DNA of 64,000 bases, taken from the NCBI RefSeq assembly GCF_024643205.1, contig NZ_JAMKQJ010000011.1, forward strand, positions 144,673-208,672, in the 5' to 3' direction. The notes below the pieces were generated by a model. It did not search any database. It saw nothing but the letters and a program-made list of their open reading frames with translations, and was not told the DNA's origin. Below, piece after piece: positions 45,605 to 54,436 of the stretch (position 1 is its first letter; every line of letters begins with the position of its first letter). The DNA comes from Parapedobacter tibetensis (GTDB taxonomy: Bacteria > Bacteroidota > Bacteroidia > Sphingobacteriales > Sphingobacteriaceae). A program made the translations under genes and the position numbers.

Positions 45605-47347
45605 TCAGGCGATGTCTTTCATGATGCGATCGATTTTTTCATCCAATTGCCTGCTCACTTCATCGAAATCATCGCGGCTAGGCAATGGTTGCCTCACGCT
45701 GCAATAAAACTTGATTTTGGGTTCAGTACCGGATGGACGGGCCGAAATAACATCACCATCTACCGTGATGAATTGCAGCACGTCTGACTTGGGTAGGTTG
45801 ATGATTTCCCTCGCCCCTGTCTGCGGGCTGAATGCTTCACTGCTTTGGTAATCTTTGATTTGTGCTACCCGGATACCGCCTATTTCCTGAGGGGGATTAC
45901 TGCGCAAACGGGTCATCATGGCTTTGATTTCTTCGGCTCCAGCCTTACCTTTCTTGGTGAGTGAAATCAATTTTTCCTTATAATAACCGTATTGGAGATA
46001 TAGGTCTAACAGGGCATCAAACAAGGTTTTGCCTTGGTTTTTATAATATGCCGCCATTTCGGCAATAAATGCGCATGATACCACAGCGTCTTTATCACGG
46101 ACCAGCTCGCCCACCAAAAATCCATAGCTTTCTTCACCACCCACTAGAAATCTGCTCCGTCCTTCTTTGGCTGTCATGATTTGGCCAATGAACTTGAAGC
46201 CCGTGAGTACATCGTCATAAGGAACACCGTAAGCGTTGGCAATGTCTGCAATAAGACTAGTGGTCACAATAGTTTTAACCACATAGTCACCCTCCTTCAA
46301 ATCGCCCAATTCTTTTTTGGATGAAAGCACATAGTTGACCAATAAGCTGCCGATTTGGTTTCCGTTAAGCAGTTGGTACTTGCCCTTTGCGTTTTTCACC
46401 GCCGCCCCTACGCGGTCGGCATCTGGATCGGTAGCGAAAATGATGTCGGCACCTATGCGCTCACCTTCTTTCACTGCCATAGACATGGCTTCTTCTTCTT
46501 CCGGATTAGGGTACACTACCGTAGGGAAATTGCCATCGGGCTGTGCCTGGGCTTCCACAACCTGTACATTCGTAAAACCCCATCGCTCAAGCGCTGGCGG
46601 CACCAGGGTAATGCCCGTGCCATGTATGGGCGAAAAGACGATTTTTAAATCCTTTTGCGCGGCCACCACCTCCGGCCGTATGGATAATGCAGCAATTTGA
46701 CTAAGGTATGCCTCATCCATTTGCTCATCGAGCAACGTAATATTTTCCGCTACGGGACCAAAATTTATTTCACTAGGATTTGTGATGGCGTAAACCGCCG
46801 TGATGACATTCTTGTCGTGCGGGGCCACCAGTTGCCCCCCATCATTCCAATAAGCCTTATAGCCATTATATTCTTTGGGATTGTGAGAAGCGGTGAGCAT
46901 CACTCCGGCATGGCATCCCAAGTGACGTACCGCAAAGGAGAGCAGCGGAGTGGGTCGCAATTCTTTAAACAGAAACACATGGATGCCATTGGCGGCGAAG
47001 ACGTCAGCAACCAATCGGGCAAATTCTTTTGAGTTGTTTCGGCTATCGTAGGAAACGGCCACTTTCAGTTGTTCACCGCCGGGGTAGGTGTCTGCCAAAT
47101 AATTGCTCAACCCCTGAGTCGCCCGGCCTACGGTATACTTATTCATGCGGTTGGTACCCACGCCCATGATACCACGGAGGCCTCCGGTACCAAATTCTAG
47201 GTCTTTATAAAAGCTATCGGTCAATTCCGTGTATTGCTCTGAATCAAAAAGATGTTTTACGGCTTTGCTTGTTTCTTCGTCATAAGGTGTTTGCAGCCAG
47301 ATGGCTGCGCGCTCTTGTATGGATGGCTCTAAATGCATTGTTGACAT
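45605..47347 (-). CDS. Phospho-sugar mutase (phosphoglucomutase/phosphomannomutase)
   Basis: The 580-residue alpha-D-phosphohexomutase interconverts hexose 1- and 6-phosphates. It has the entry motif FGTGGLRGIMGVGTNRMNKY, the phosphoserine loop TASHNPKEYNGYKAYW (Ser), the Mg-binding DPDADRVG and the sugar-binding GGEESYGFL, and ends with RPSGTEPKIKFY. The ATG at 47347 was chosen; an in-frame TTG ten codons upstream is less likely. It is upstream of the Nudix gene in the same operon. Preference for glucose or mannose is not decided by sequence. Confidence 0.94.
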   Translation of the reverse strand: MSTMHLEPSIQERAAIWLQTPYDEETSKAVKHLFDSEQYTELTDSFYKDLEFGTGGLRGIMGVGTNRMNKYTVGRATQGLSNYLADTYPGGEQLKVAVSYDSRNNSKEFARLVADVFAANGIHVFLFKELRPTPLLSFAVRHLGCHAGVMLTASHNPKEYNGYKAYWNDGGQLVAPHDKNVITAVYAITNPSEINFGPVAENITLLDEQMDEAYLSQIAALSIRPEVVAAQKDLKIVFSPIHGTGITLVPPALERWGFTNVQVVEAQAQPDGNFPTVVYPNPEEEEAMSMAVKEGERIGADIIFATDPDADRVGAAVKNAKGKYQLLNGNQIGSLLVNYVLSSKKELGDLKEGDYVVKTIVTTSLIADIANAYGVPYDDVLTGFKFIGQIMTAKEGRSRFLVGGEESYGFLVGELVRDKDAVVSCAFIAEMAAYYKNQGKTLFDALLDLYLQYGYYKEKLISLTKKGKAGAEEIKAMMTRLRSNPPQEIGGIRVAQIKDYQSSEAFSPQTGAREIINLPKSDVLQFITVDGDVISARPSGTEPKIKFYCSVRQPLPSRDDFDEVSRQLDEKIDRIMKDIA

Positions 47348-47496
47348 GGGCTTAAAAATTTCATTTGTTTTTCGCAATCAAAAATATCAATTCAATTGAA
47401 AAAAAGGAGTGTTTGAATGATTAATTTTATCTGTTTTCGGCGTTAAGCTTTGCGCATGGCTCAAAACACGGAGCCTATACTCCCTGCCCTATGCTC

Positions 47497-48378
47497 CTAG
47501 CCACGCGTCATCTGCTCCAGCATATCCCACATGTCATCCGGCACCGCTTCCAGTCCATTGAACTGTCCGGCACCCTGCAACCATTCTCCCCCATCTATGG
47601 TGATGATTTCGCCATTGATGTATCCGGCAAAGTCCGACACCAGGAATGCGGCTAGGTTTGCCAGTTCTTGGTGTTCGCCTACCCGTTTGAGCGGCACACG
47701 GTTTTTGAAATCGAATTGTTTGGCCAAATCACCAGGCAACAGGCGCTCCCATGCACCCTTGGTGGGGAATGGGCCCGGGGCAATGGCATTGCTACGGATG
47801 CCGTATTTACCCCACTCTACAGCCAGTGAGCGGGTAAGTGCTAATACCCCTCCTTTGGCGGCAGCTGAAGGGACAACGTATGCCGAACCGGTAAAGGCGT
47901 ATGTGGTGACGATGTTGAGGATGCTGGCCGATTGTTTTTGGGCAATCCAGTGTTTGCCAAAGGCCAGGGTGCAATTGGCCGTACCCTTCAATACAATGTC
48001 TATGATCGTCGCAAATGCGTTGGCAGATAGGCGCTCAGTAGGTGAGATGAAGTTGCCCGCAGCATTGTTGAGCAAGCTATCCACCTGTCCAAACCGCTCA
48101 AGCGTAGCAGCTAACAAGCGCTCTACGTTATCAATATCGCGTATATCGCAGGCTACTGGCAATACTTGCCCGCCAGTATCAGATTCCATTTCGGCGGCGG
48201 CTTTTTCTAATATGGCTAATTTACGGCTTGCGATGACCACATGCGCCCCTAATTTGAGGAAGTAAGTAGCCATGGCTCTGCCCAGGCCCGTGCCTCCTCC
48301 GGTGACCACGATGGTTTTGCCTTTTAGTGCATCCTCACGTAAGGCTCCCTGTATGGGGGTGCTTGTTTTACTATTCAT
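47497..48378 (-). CDS. SDR-family 2,4-dienoyl-CoA reductase-like enzyme
   Basis: The 293-residue protein has cofactor motif TGGGTGLGRAMA, NNAAGNF and a C-terminal NGEIITIDGG. In place of the classical YxxxK it has VPSAAAKGG, as in mammalian DECR1 and PECR, which use Lys with a displaced Tyr. This places it in the 2,4-dienoyl-CoA/trans-2-enoyl-CoA reductase group for unsaturated fatty acid breakdown. An enoyl-CoA hydratase/isomerase lies 69 bases upstream on the same strand and fits the same pathway. Confidence 0.85.
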   Translation of the reverse strand: MNSKTSTPIQGALREDALKGKTIVVTGGGTGLGRAMATYFLKLGAHVVIASRKLAILEKAAAEMESDTGGQVLPVACDIRDIDNVERLLAATLERFGQVDSLLNNAAGNFISPTERLSANAFATIIDIVLKGTANCTLAFGKHWIAQKQSASILNIVTTYAFTGSAYVVPSAAAKGGVLALTRSLAVEWGKYGIRSNAIAPGPFPTKGAWERLLPGDLAKQFDFKNRVPLKRVGEHQELANLAAFLVSDFAGYINGEIITIDGGEWLQGAGQFNGLEAVPDDMWDMLEQMTRG

Positions 48379-48447
48379 TTGCTGATGTATTTAGCTGCAA
48401 ATTGGCGAAACGCGAATAGGCAGAATCACCGTCCACCCTTTAAATTA

Positions 48448-49215
48448 TCAATGAGATCGTTTCACTAAGTTATCAATAATCGTTTTGAGTATGGAGCGGG
48501 TGGCGGGCGACCACCATTGTTTGAGCACGGCCTCTATGACTTCATCTTGATTGGCCTCAAACCGTGCAATTAGCGCTTTGCGCATGTTGCGCTTACTTTG
48601 CCGCCAAGTGTTCCGTTCGTATTGGGTGAATTTTCTAAGCTGCCGCTCAGCAGCAGTTCGGATACTTTTCACATGGACAACCTCATCTATCAGTCCGGCT
48701 TGAAAGGCTTCTTGCGGGTTGAGCAATTTTCCTTCAAGCAAATACCGGTAGGCAACGGCTTGGCCCACCCAAAAACTGTATAAGTGGAAGATGCTGTCTG
48801 GCACAACGATACCTACGGGCACTTCATTGAGCCCAATGACGTAGTCGCCCTCGACCATCACCCGATAATCACAGCAAAGTGCCAGTACACAGCCGCCTGC
48901 GGGGCTATGTCCACTGATGGCAGCCACAGCTGGTTTATCAAAGGCCACAAATACACGGATGAAATCGATAAAGGTATGCCAAAACTTACGTACTTCCTCT
49001 TCATTGTATTCATATAGTGCGATCAGGTCAAGCCCGGCGCTGAAAAAGTCTTCTTTGCCCTGTATAATCAGCCCTTCAATGGCAGGATCTTGTTGGGCGG
49101 CTATTATTGACTGCTTGAGTTCCTCAAGCATTTGCTGGTTAATGGCATTCGATTTACCACGATCCAAATAGACATGGGAAATCCGTTCGTCAACCGTTAC
49201 CTTAATAAAATCCAT
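48448..49215 (-). CDS. Enoyl-CoA hydratase/isomerase family protein
   Basis: The 255-residue crotonase-fold protein has the oxyanion-hole segments FFSAGLDL and AISGHSPAGGCVLALCCDYR. The hydratase glutamate pair is not clear: the position after GYP-type segments reads LNEVPVGIVV. This favours a delta3,delta2-enoyl-CoA isomerase (ECI-like) over a hydratase. With the downstream dienoyl-CoA reductase it would form an auxiliary beta-oxidation unit for unsaturated acids. Thiolase and HADH genes are not in the window. Confidence 0.84.
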   Translation of the reverse strand: MDFIKVTVDERISHVYLDRGKSNAINQQMLEELKQSIIAAQQDPAIEGLIIQGKEDFFSAGLDLIALYEYNEEEVRKFWHTFIDFIRVFVAFDKPAVAAISGHSPAGGCVLALCCDYRVMVEGDYVIGLNEVPVGIVVPDSIFHLYSFWVGQAVAYRYLLEGKLLNPQEAFQAGLIDEVVHVKSIRTAAERQLRKFTQYERNTWRQSKRNMRKALIARFEANQDEVIEAVLKQWWSPATRSILKTIIDNLVKRSH

Positions 49216-49297
49216 AGTTGCTAATTCGCTTTTCGTCGATTCGTTAATCTGTTATTTGATAATCTGCCTATTTGCTAATCTGTGAAAAGCAAACCAA
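49216..49297. repeat. Degenerate short tandem words (AATCTG/TTAATCTG)
   Basis: In this 82-base gap GTTAATCTGTTA, TGATAATCTGCC and TGCTAATCTGTG follow each other at 15-16 base spacing, with related TTGCTAATTCG at the left. The minus strand reads CAGATTA-nCAAAT-type units. It is a low-copy degenerate array; no function is evident. Confidence 0.45.
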
Positions 49298-52006
49298 CTA
49301 CTTGACCGTAATATAATGTAACGCCCGTGCAAGCCTCCCATTGACATCCAGTCCCTCTACCATGATGCGGTAGGTGCCGCTCCCTTCGGCAGTATAAAAT
49401 TCAAACGAGGCATTTCCTTCTTGGTCTGTGACGATATTGGGCGCCCAGTGGATGGTGGTTCGCAAGTCTCTCATTCCTGCAAGCGAATCTGTAGGCACAC
49501 TATAATCGGGCACATAGAATTCCCTTACCTCATAATACCCTTGTGGGCTGTGGGTGACGATGCCAGGGGTGTACAAATCCCGGTTATATCCGCCACTATC
49601 TCCACGCTTAGTGGTGATGATAAGCACCCCGCCGCCACCTCTGCTACCATATATAGCAGTATTGCCTACACCACGCAACACCTCTATGGTTTCTACATCA
49701 AACGGGTTGATCATAGAAAGGGCATCACCTTCCATGAACATGCCATCCATGACAACTTGCATTGGTGTGTTTTGAGAACGGGTAGAATAGGGTACCCCGT
49801 TACGGAAAACTACACCCAACAGCCTTCCTTGCAAGCACATATCCAAAGAGGCACATCCCATCATCAGCTCGTCCGCAGTGATAACTTGATCGGCGTTGCC
49901 GGGGCCATTGAGGTTGCTGGAATGCCTTACCTTGCTTTTCTCCGCCTCACGTGTCACCTTCACTTCCTCCAATAAGATTGTTCGTTGCTTGAGCCCATAT
50001 CTTTCCATCTCATTAAATTGCTCCTGCGTGTTTTTGAGGTATGTGCTAATGGATTGGTTGATATTTACAGTAGCGTCTGGGGTATTCTTGTTGCGTGTAA
50101 CCTGTTGTTGGGGTGACTCATCAAGCTGAACTTCCACATTTTTTCGGCCTCGTTCGTCCCGGGCTTGTACCACGAATTTGGTGTTATCATAAAACAGCAA
50201 CCGATCGAAATTGAACCGGCCATCATCTCCCGTCACCGTGTCGATAATAGCACCGACATTGGTGGTAGAAAGAACGGTCACCGTGGCATTGGGTACCGGG
50301 GTCTTACCATCGCGCTTGGTCACCACCCCACTGATGCGTAAATCTTGCTCAGGATGATAGGTGATGGCGGGAATTTTGCCTGCCATCAAATCGGGCCAAT
50401 TAATCCTGCTCCATCCCTGCGTGAGCATCACATGGTCAAGCTGCCTTTTTTTGGCAATATCCATGTCTTCAAAATAATACTCAGGGGTTTCGACGTACCC
50501 TTTTATATCCGAACTGAGCAATAAGGAGGCATAGATATTGCCCTCACCATGTTCATCAAGAGGCACTTTGCTCAGGTCAAGTACAGAGGCAGAAAGTGTA
50601 GCAACACGGCTGGTATCCGCATCATGCCCTACCGCAATCTGGACGGTTGCTTTTTCCTTATGCCTATAATTTTCCTTATCTGTCGATACACTTAGGGGCA
50701 GCATCGCACTTTCATTTAAATTGAATATTGTCCGCTCGGCTAGCGGTTGCATCGCTGACGAGAAAAGGGTGAGTTGGACTACTCCAAGGGGGATATTTTC
50801 ACGCGGAATGGAGAAGACGATCTCATTCTTCGCAAATTTGCTCTTTGAAGCATAGAACACATTGGCGTTACGCTGCAACAACAGTGTGACCTCTTGCCCC
50901 TGTAACAAGTCATGGGAGGCAAAGGCCTGCACGTAGATGTTCTTGTCAAGCTCGTTGTTCACAGCGAGCGCATAGCCTGAGGGAATCACCTTGGGAAGGT
51001 TTTCCTGTGATTCACTTCCGTCTGCATAAGTGAGCTTTGCCGTGTAGCTTTGTCCGACTTGGGGAATGAAGCTAAAACTCCCCATTCCGGCATATGTCGA
51101 TTCGAATTCGGCTATCTGTGTGCCATCGCTATCTTCTACATGGCCGGATACATCAATACCTAACCCTTCGGGCTGCAAAGCCTTAAACCCAACTTTAGTG
51201 AGGTTGTTCGCCACAAGGTGGCCGCTTTCGGGAAAGAACTGGATGCTATTGGTATTTGACGTAGTTTTTAGCGGTATGGTTTTATTGATGGTATGCTTAT
51301 CCGGTGTTAGTATGGTAAGCGCTACTTTCCCCTTCTTTAGGTTGAAAGGCTGCTTGTTTACAAAATCAAAGGAGATTTGGCCGTTTTCATCCGTCTTTTC
51401 CTTACCCCGGCTGATATTCCTACTCTCCATGACTACTTGATAATTGACGTCCATATCGGCCAGCGGCCCTCCTTTGAGATCGGTAAAGGTGATTTCGGTA
51501 TTGACGGTATGTACGGGTGAATTTTCGTAGGAAAAGGAGCTATGGGTAACAATGTTGTCTGATCGGGCATTTCCGATAGGCACCATTCGGTCATAGAAGA
51601 TATCGTTGTCAAAATTACGCATCCAGTTGGTATATGCGCGGATACGATAGTTTCCTTCCCTCAGCGAATCGGCTAGTTGGAAATCACCCATGGTTACTCC
51701 CGCGATGAGGGGCAGCCGGATGGATTGTACGATTTTGTCTTCGGGATCGATGAGGTCTACATACAGGATCTTACTTAAGCCCGAGAGGTTATTGTATGTT
51801 CCGATGGTCACATAGCCCTTGAACCAAATATCGTCGCCTACTGTATAGTAGGGTTTATCTAAGTGTAGATATACCTTTTCTTGAGGATATTCATCAGCAT
51901 AGTGCTGCAATTTTTCCAAAACCTTGTCGGTTGTGAAATTTTGACCATACACCGTTTGCTGTAGCAAACATAACAGGCATGCCCAAATAATAGCTGTCGG
52001 TTTCAT
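49298..52006 (-). CDS. Secreted MG2-like and TonB-plug-domain protein
   Basis: The 902-residue protein starts with a signal peptide (ending TVYGQ). The N-terminal block has the MG2 alpha-2-macroglobulin-like motif EKVYLHLDKPYYTVGDDIWF. The middle has repeated beta-sandwich and carboxypeptidase-regulatory strands (SGVVTKRDGKTPVPNATVTV). The C-terminal third contains a TonB-dependent-receptor plug motif: VDGMFMEGD, then TIEVLRGVGNTAIYGSRGGG and VLIITTKRG, but no beta-barrel follows. This composite is common in Bacteroidota; its role may be in outer-membrane protein interaction. It is not a transporter by itself. Confidence 0.85.
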   Translation of the reverse strand: MKPTAIIWACLLCLLQQTVYGQNFTTDKVLEKLQHYADEYPQEKVYLHLDKPYYTVGDDIWFKGYVTIGTYNNLSGLSKILYVDLIDPEDKIVQSIRLPLIAGVTMGDFQLADSLREGNYRIRAYTNWMRNFDNDIFYDRMVPIGNARSDNIVTHSSFSYENSPVHTVNTEITFTDLKGGPLADMDVNYQVVMESRNISRGKEKTDENGQISFDFVNKQPFNLKKGKVALTILTPDKHTINKTIPLKTTSNTNSIQFFPESGHLVANNLTKVGFKALQPEGLGIDVSGHVEDSDGTQIAEFESTYAGMGSFSFIPQVGQSYTAKLTYADGSESQENLPKVIPSGYALAVNNELDKNIYVQAFASHDLLQGQEVTLLLQRNANVFYASKSKFAKNEIVFSIPRENIPLGVVQLTLFSSAMQPLAERTIFNLNESAMLPLSVSTDKENYRHKEKATVQIAVGHDADTSRVATLSASVLDLSKVPLDEHGEGNIYASLLLSSDIKGYVETPEYYFEDMDIAKKRQLDHVMLTQGWSRINWPDLMAGKIPAITYHPEQDLRISGVVTKRDGKTPVPNATVTVLSTTNVGAIIDTVTGDDGRFNFDRLLFYDNTKFVVQARDERGRKNVEVQLDESPQQQVTRNKNTPDATVNINQSISTYLKNTQEQFNEMERYGLKQRTILLEEVKVTREAEKSKVRHSSNLNGPGNADQVITADELMMGCASLDMCLQGRLLGVVFRNGVPYSTRSQNTPMQVVMDGMFMEGDALSMINPFDVETIEVLRGVGNTAIYGSRGGGGVLIITTKRGDSGGYNRDLYTPGIVTHSPQGYYEVREFYVPDYSVPTDSLAGMRDLRTTIHWAPNIVTDQEGNASFEFYTAEGSGTYRIMVEGLDVNGRLARALHYITVK

Positions 52007-52461
52007 TCGAAAATTATTCGTTCTTTAATGGCAGGTTTCATCAGCATAAAGTTTCTCTTCAAAGCAATTTCGCTAGGTCCTTTTTCTTCCGAGCTAACCA
52101 TTAAACCAATCAATTAATTCCCTAGCCTCGGCTGAAAGTTACGAAAAATCTTTAATATAAATAGCTTAGCTAATCTTAAGGTGCAGTAATCGGGACTTGG
52201 CGGCCGCGATACGGGCTTAACCGTCAGATCGATATTGTTTCCCGAAAAGAATGGTTTTTTCATTAAAGGGTTCACGCCAAGTTACAAAGACGCTTTTGTC
52301 GTTCTTATTGGAGACAAACGGGTAACGGGAACCTATAGTGCGCTCCCACAGTAACACATCATCATGCAAGCCAAGAAAACTCCTTGGACGAACAAGACCC
52401 GATTACAGATATTTTTAATATCGTCCAATTCCCGTTTAATTAAAAAAAATATCTTTGCAAG
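52007..52461. other. 455-bp gene-free region upstream of purD
   Basis: I see no supported coding frame in either direction. The right end holds the purD promoter box. No purine riboswitch core was recognised. Two AT-rich stretches flank a GC-rich GCGGCCGCGATACGGGCTTA at about 52200, with no clear hairpin or repeat. Confidence 0.45.
52450..52457 (+). promoter_or_regulatory. -7 box of purD, 4 nt from the ATG
   Basis: TATCTTTG matches TAnnTTTG, followed by CAAG and the purD ATG at 52462. The predicted transcription start is one base before the ATG. The same four-base distance occurs for hisS. Confidence 0.55.
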
Positions 52462-53736
52462 ATGAACATCCTGATTATCGGTTCGGGCGGACGAGAAAGT
52501 GCTTTCGCCTGGAAAATAGCCCAAAGCAACCAAATTTCACAACTATATATCGCTCCCGGCAATGCTGGCACAGGTCAATACGGCCAAAATGTACCGCTTG
52601 AGGTCACGGATTTTGACGGAATAGCTGATTTTGTACTCCAAAATGACATCGACATGGTCTTGGTAGGACCGGAGGAGCCATTGGTGAAAGGCATTCATGA
52701 CTTTTTCCTTGATCGTGACGATCTTAAAAACATTCCTGTGATCGGTCCTCAGCAGAAAGGTGCGCAATTGGAAGGGAGCAAGGATTTTGCCAAGCAATTC
52801 ATGGTGCGCCATGGCATCCCTACGGCATCCTCACAATCTTTTGACAAAGCGACGTTGGCTGAAGGGTTAGCCTATTTGGAAACACAAAAGCTACCTATTG
52901 TCCTCAAGGCGGATGGATTAGCGGCAGGCAAGGGCGTATTGATATGCACAACCTTAGAGGAGGCCAAAGCTGAATTACAAGCCATGCTTGCCGAAGGTAA
53001 ATTTGGCGAAGCCAGCAGCAAGGTGGTTATTGAAGAATACCTCTCAGGTATTGAGCTGTCCGTTTTTGTTCTCACAGATGGCGATAGCTATAAGGTGTTG
53101 CCTTCAGCCAAAGATTATAAACGTATTGGAGAAGGCGATACAGGCCTTAATACGGGGGGTATGGGGTCCGTGTCTCCAGTGCCTTTTGCTGACGATGAGT
53201 TTCTAAATGAGGTGGAGCAACGCATTATCATGCCCACCATCAATGGGCTCAAGGAGGATGGCATCCCCTATAAAGGTTTTATTTTCATCGGCTTAATGAA
53301 CGTGGAAGGTAAGCCATATGTTATTGAATACAATGTACGGATGGGTGATCCCGAAACCGAAAGCGTGCTCCCGCGCATTGAAAGCGATTTGGTGGATTTG
53401 TTGCAGGGTATAGCGCAAGGCAACCTGGTTGACCGTTCGTTTACACTTTCACCGAAGACGGCAGCCACGGTGGTACTCGTTTCAGGAGGTTATCCAGAGG
53501 CCTATGAGTCAGGCAAGACTATCAGTAACACCGAAAATGTGAAGGATTCCATTGTTTTTCATGCCGGTACGCGCGAAGAAAACGGGGTGGTGAATACTGC
53601 AGGGGGACGCGTGTTGGCGGTAACAGCGTTGAAAGACACATTATTTGATGCGCTGCAACAGGCTACCGCAGATGCGGGGCGGATTTATTTTGAGGGAAAA
53701 TATTTCCGTAAAGATATCGGTTTTGACCTGATCTAA
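52462..53736 (+). CDS. purD: Phosphoribosylamine-glycine ligase
   Basis: The 424-residue ATP-grasp enzyme performs the second step of de novo purine synthesis. It begins MNILIIGSGGRESAFAWKIA and has VLKADGLAAGKGVLI, TGGMGSVSPVPF and YNVRMGDPETESVLPRI, all typical of GAR synthetase. Length is standard. It is followed 24 bases later by tRNA-Glu and preceded by a near-leaderless promoter. Confidence 0.97.
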   Translation: MNILIIGSGGRESAFAWKIAQSNQISQLYIAPGNAGTGQYGQNVPLEVTDFDGIADFVLQNDIDMVLVGPEEPLVKGIHDFFLDRDDLKNIPVIGPQQKGAQLEGSKDFAKQFMVRHGIPTASSQSFDKATLAEGLAYLETQKLPIVLKADGLAAGKGVLICTTLEEAKAELQAMLAEGKFGEASSKVVIEEYLSGIELSVFVLTDGDSYKVLPSAKDYKRIGEGDTGLNTGGMGSVSPVPFADDEFLNEVEQRIIMPTINGLKEDGIPYKGFIFIGLMNVEGKPYVIEYNVRMGDPETESVLPRIESDLVDLLQGIAQGNLVDRSFTLSPKTAATVVLVSGGYPEAYESGKTISNTENVKDSIVFHAGTREENGVVNTAGGRVLAVTALKDTLFDALQQATADAGRIYFEGKYFRKDIGFDLI

Positions 53737-53760
53737 ATCATTGGTTTATAGCAGTAAAAC

Positions 53761-53835
53761 GGCCCATTAGTCTATCGGTTAGGACGCCAGATTTTCATTC
53801 TGGAAAGAGGGGTTCGATTCCCCTATGGGCTACCA
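53761..53835 (+). tRNA. tRNA-Glu (UUC), CCA encoded
   Basis: The acceptor stem GGCCCAT pairs with ATGGGCT; anticodon stem CCAGA pairs with TCTGG around TTTTCAT, giving anticodon TTC. The T-arm is AGGGG-TTCGATT-CCCCT. The discriminator A (53832) is followed by an encoded CCA (53833-53835). A terminator hairpin follows at once. Confidence 0.95.
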
Positions 53836-53837
53836 CT

Positions 53838-53872
53838 GCCTCTAGCAACATGCTAGAGGCATTTTTGTTTTT
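53838..53872 (+). terminator. Rho-independent terminator of tRNA-Glu
   Basis: GCCTCTAGC pairs with GCTAGAGGC around a five-base loop (AACAT), followed by ATTTTTGTTTTT. It is directly after the tRNA gene. Confidence 0.92.
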
Positions 53873-53915
53873 CAACCCTTCTCAGAAGGCTTAAAAACAG
53901 GGATTTTGGTTCATC

Positions 53916-53937
53916 CCCCTAAGGTGAGCCTTAGGGG
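53916..53937. repeat. Perfect 9-bp hairpin in the tRNA-Glu downstream region
   Basis: CCCCTAAGG and CCTTAGGGG form a perfect stem with loop TGAG. No T-tract follows. It lies at the left of the repeat-rich zone between tRNA-Glu and the sugar-acid genes. Confidence 0.6.
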
Positions 53938-54018
53938 AAAAGGTTCGAAGCCTTACCTTTTCCTGTCCGGATTTACACGATAGGTCATAAACGCAAAGTT
54001 AACTTTTTAGCTTGATAT

Positions 54019-54186
54019 AACGGTAAAAAATTGAAATTTTACCGTTAGGTTCGCCTTTGGACGGTAGTCAATCACCTTTTGCCGGTAACTAAGGGTAAAA
54101 AATATAGATTTTACCGTTAGCCCCAGATGTGAACGGTAATGAAGGCGCCGCTGATCCAACATAACGGTAAAAAAATGGACTTTTAA
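54019..54186. repeat. Imperfect 72-bp tandem repeats with internal inverted repeats
   Basis: Units start at 54019, 54091 and 54163, exactly 72 bases apart. Units 1 and 2 share AAnGGTAAAAAAT...ATTTTACCGTTAG and a later ACGGTA word; unit 3 keeps only AACGGTAAAAAAATGGACTT. Within units 1 and 2, AACGGTAAAA and TTTTACCGTT can form a hairpin. Spacers between the shared words are divergent. It is not a CRISPR array. Confidence 0.6.
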
Positions 54187-54212
54187 TGTGCCTTTCTAAG
54201 AAATTAGCAGAC

Positions 54213-54375
54213 CTCCTATTTTCGTTAGTCCCCCTTCCCCCAATGGAATGACCGCCGGTCAACAAGTGGATAGTAAACCGCGAAAAATAACCGACAACGA
54301 CTTTCTCACCCACTAGTCAGCCAATCGACGCAAATCTTCCATAAAGCGGTTCGTGTTAGTTCCCATGAGGGCTAC
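54213..54375. repeat. Dispersed repeat, fuller copy (other copy 6573-6647)
   Basis: The copy runs from CTCCTATT to CATGAGGGCTAC. A hairpin CCCATGAGG/CCTCATGGG (loop GCTA) spans its right end at about 54362-54383. On the minus strand a frame reads NPSHEVALMGTNTNRFMED and ends LRRLAD with a stop; the degraded copy at 6.6 kb reads VTLMGTNTRFTTHLLTGGHS because of a deletion. It may be the remnant of a mobile or coding element. Confidence 0.6.
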
Positions 54376-54436
54376 CTCATGGGAAGGATTCAAATTAAAT
54401 GAATTCTTCTCCTTTTTTGTTTCTAAGTTGTTGTTA

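Noticed and set aside
47531..48265. Long open frame on the plus strand opposite the dienoyl-CoA reductase gene
   Set aside because: It is antisense to a clear SDR gene, and its product is Ser/Pro/Arg-rich as expected for a shadow frame.
52007..52461. Purine or other riboswitch upstream of purD
   Set aside because: No recognisable aptamer core was found, and the promoter box next to the ATG leaves no room for a leader.
53941..53965. Partial tRNA copy (GGTTCGAAGCC) as an attachment-site duplicate of tRNA-Glu
   Set aside because: Only a short T-loop-like word matches; the flanking tRNA-Glu 3' sequence is not repeated.
54019..54186. CRISPR-like array
   Set aside because: Only three imperfect units, repeats not identical, no uniform unique spacers and no cas genes.
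54089..54313. 74-codon frame (-) across the repeat zone, with RFTIHLLTGGHSIGG
   Set aside because: It lies wholly in repeat DNA and crosses the tandem units; it is kept only as part of the repeat description.
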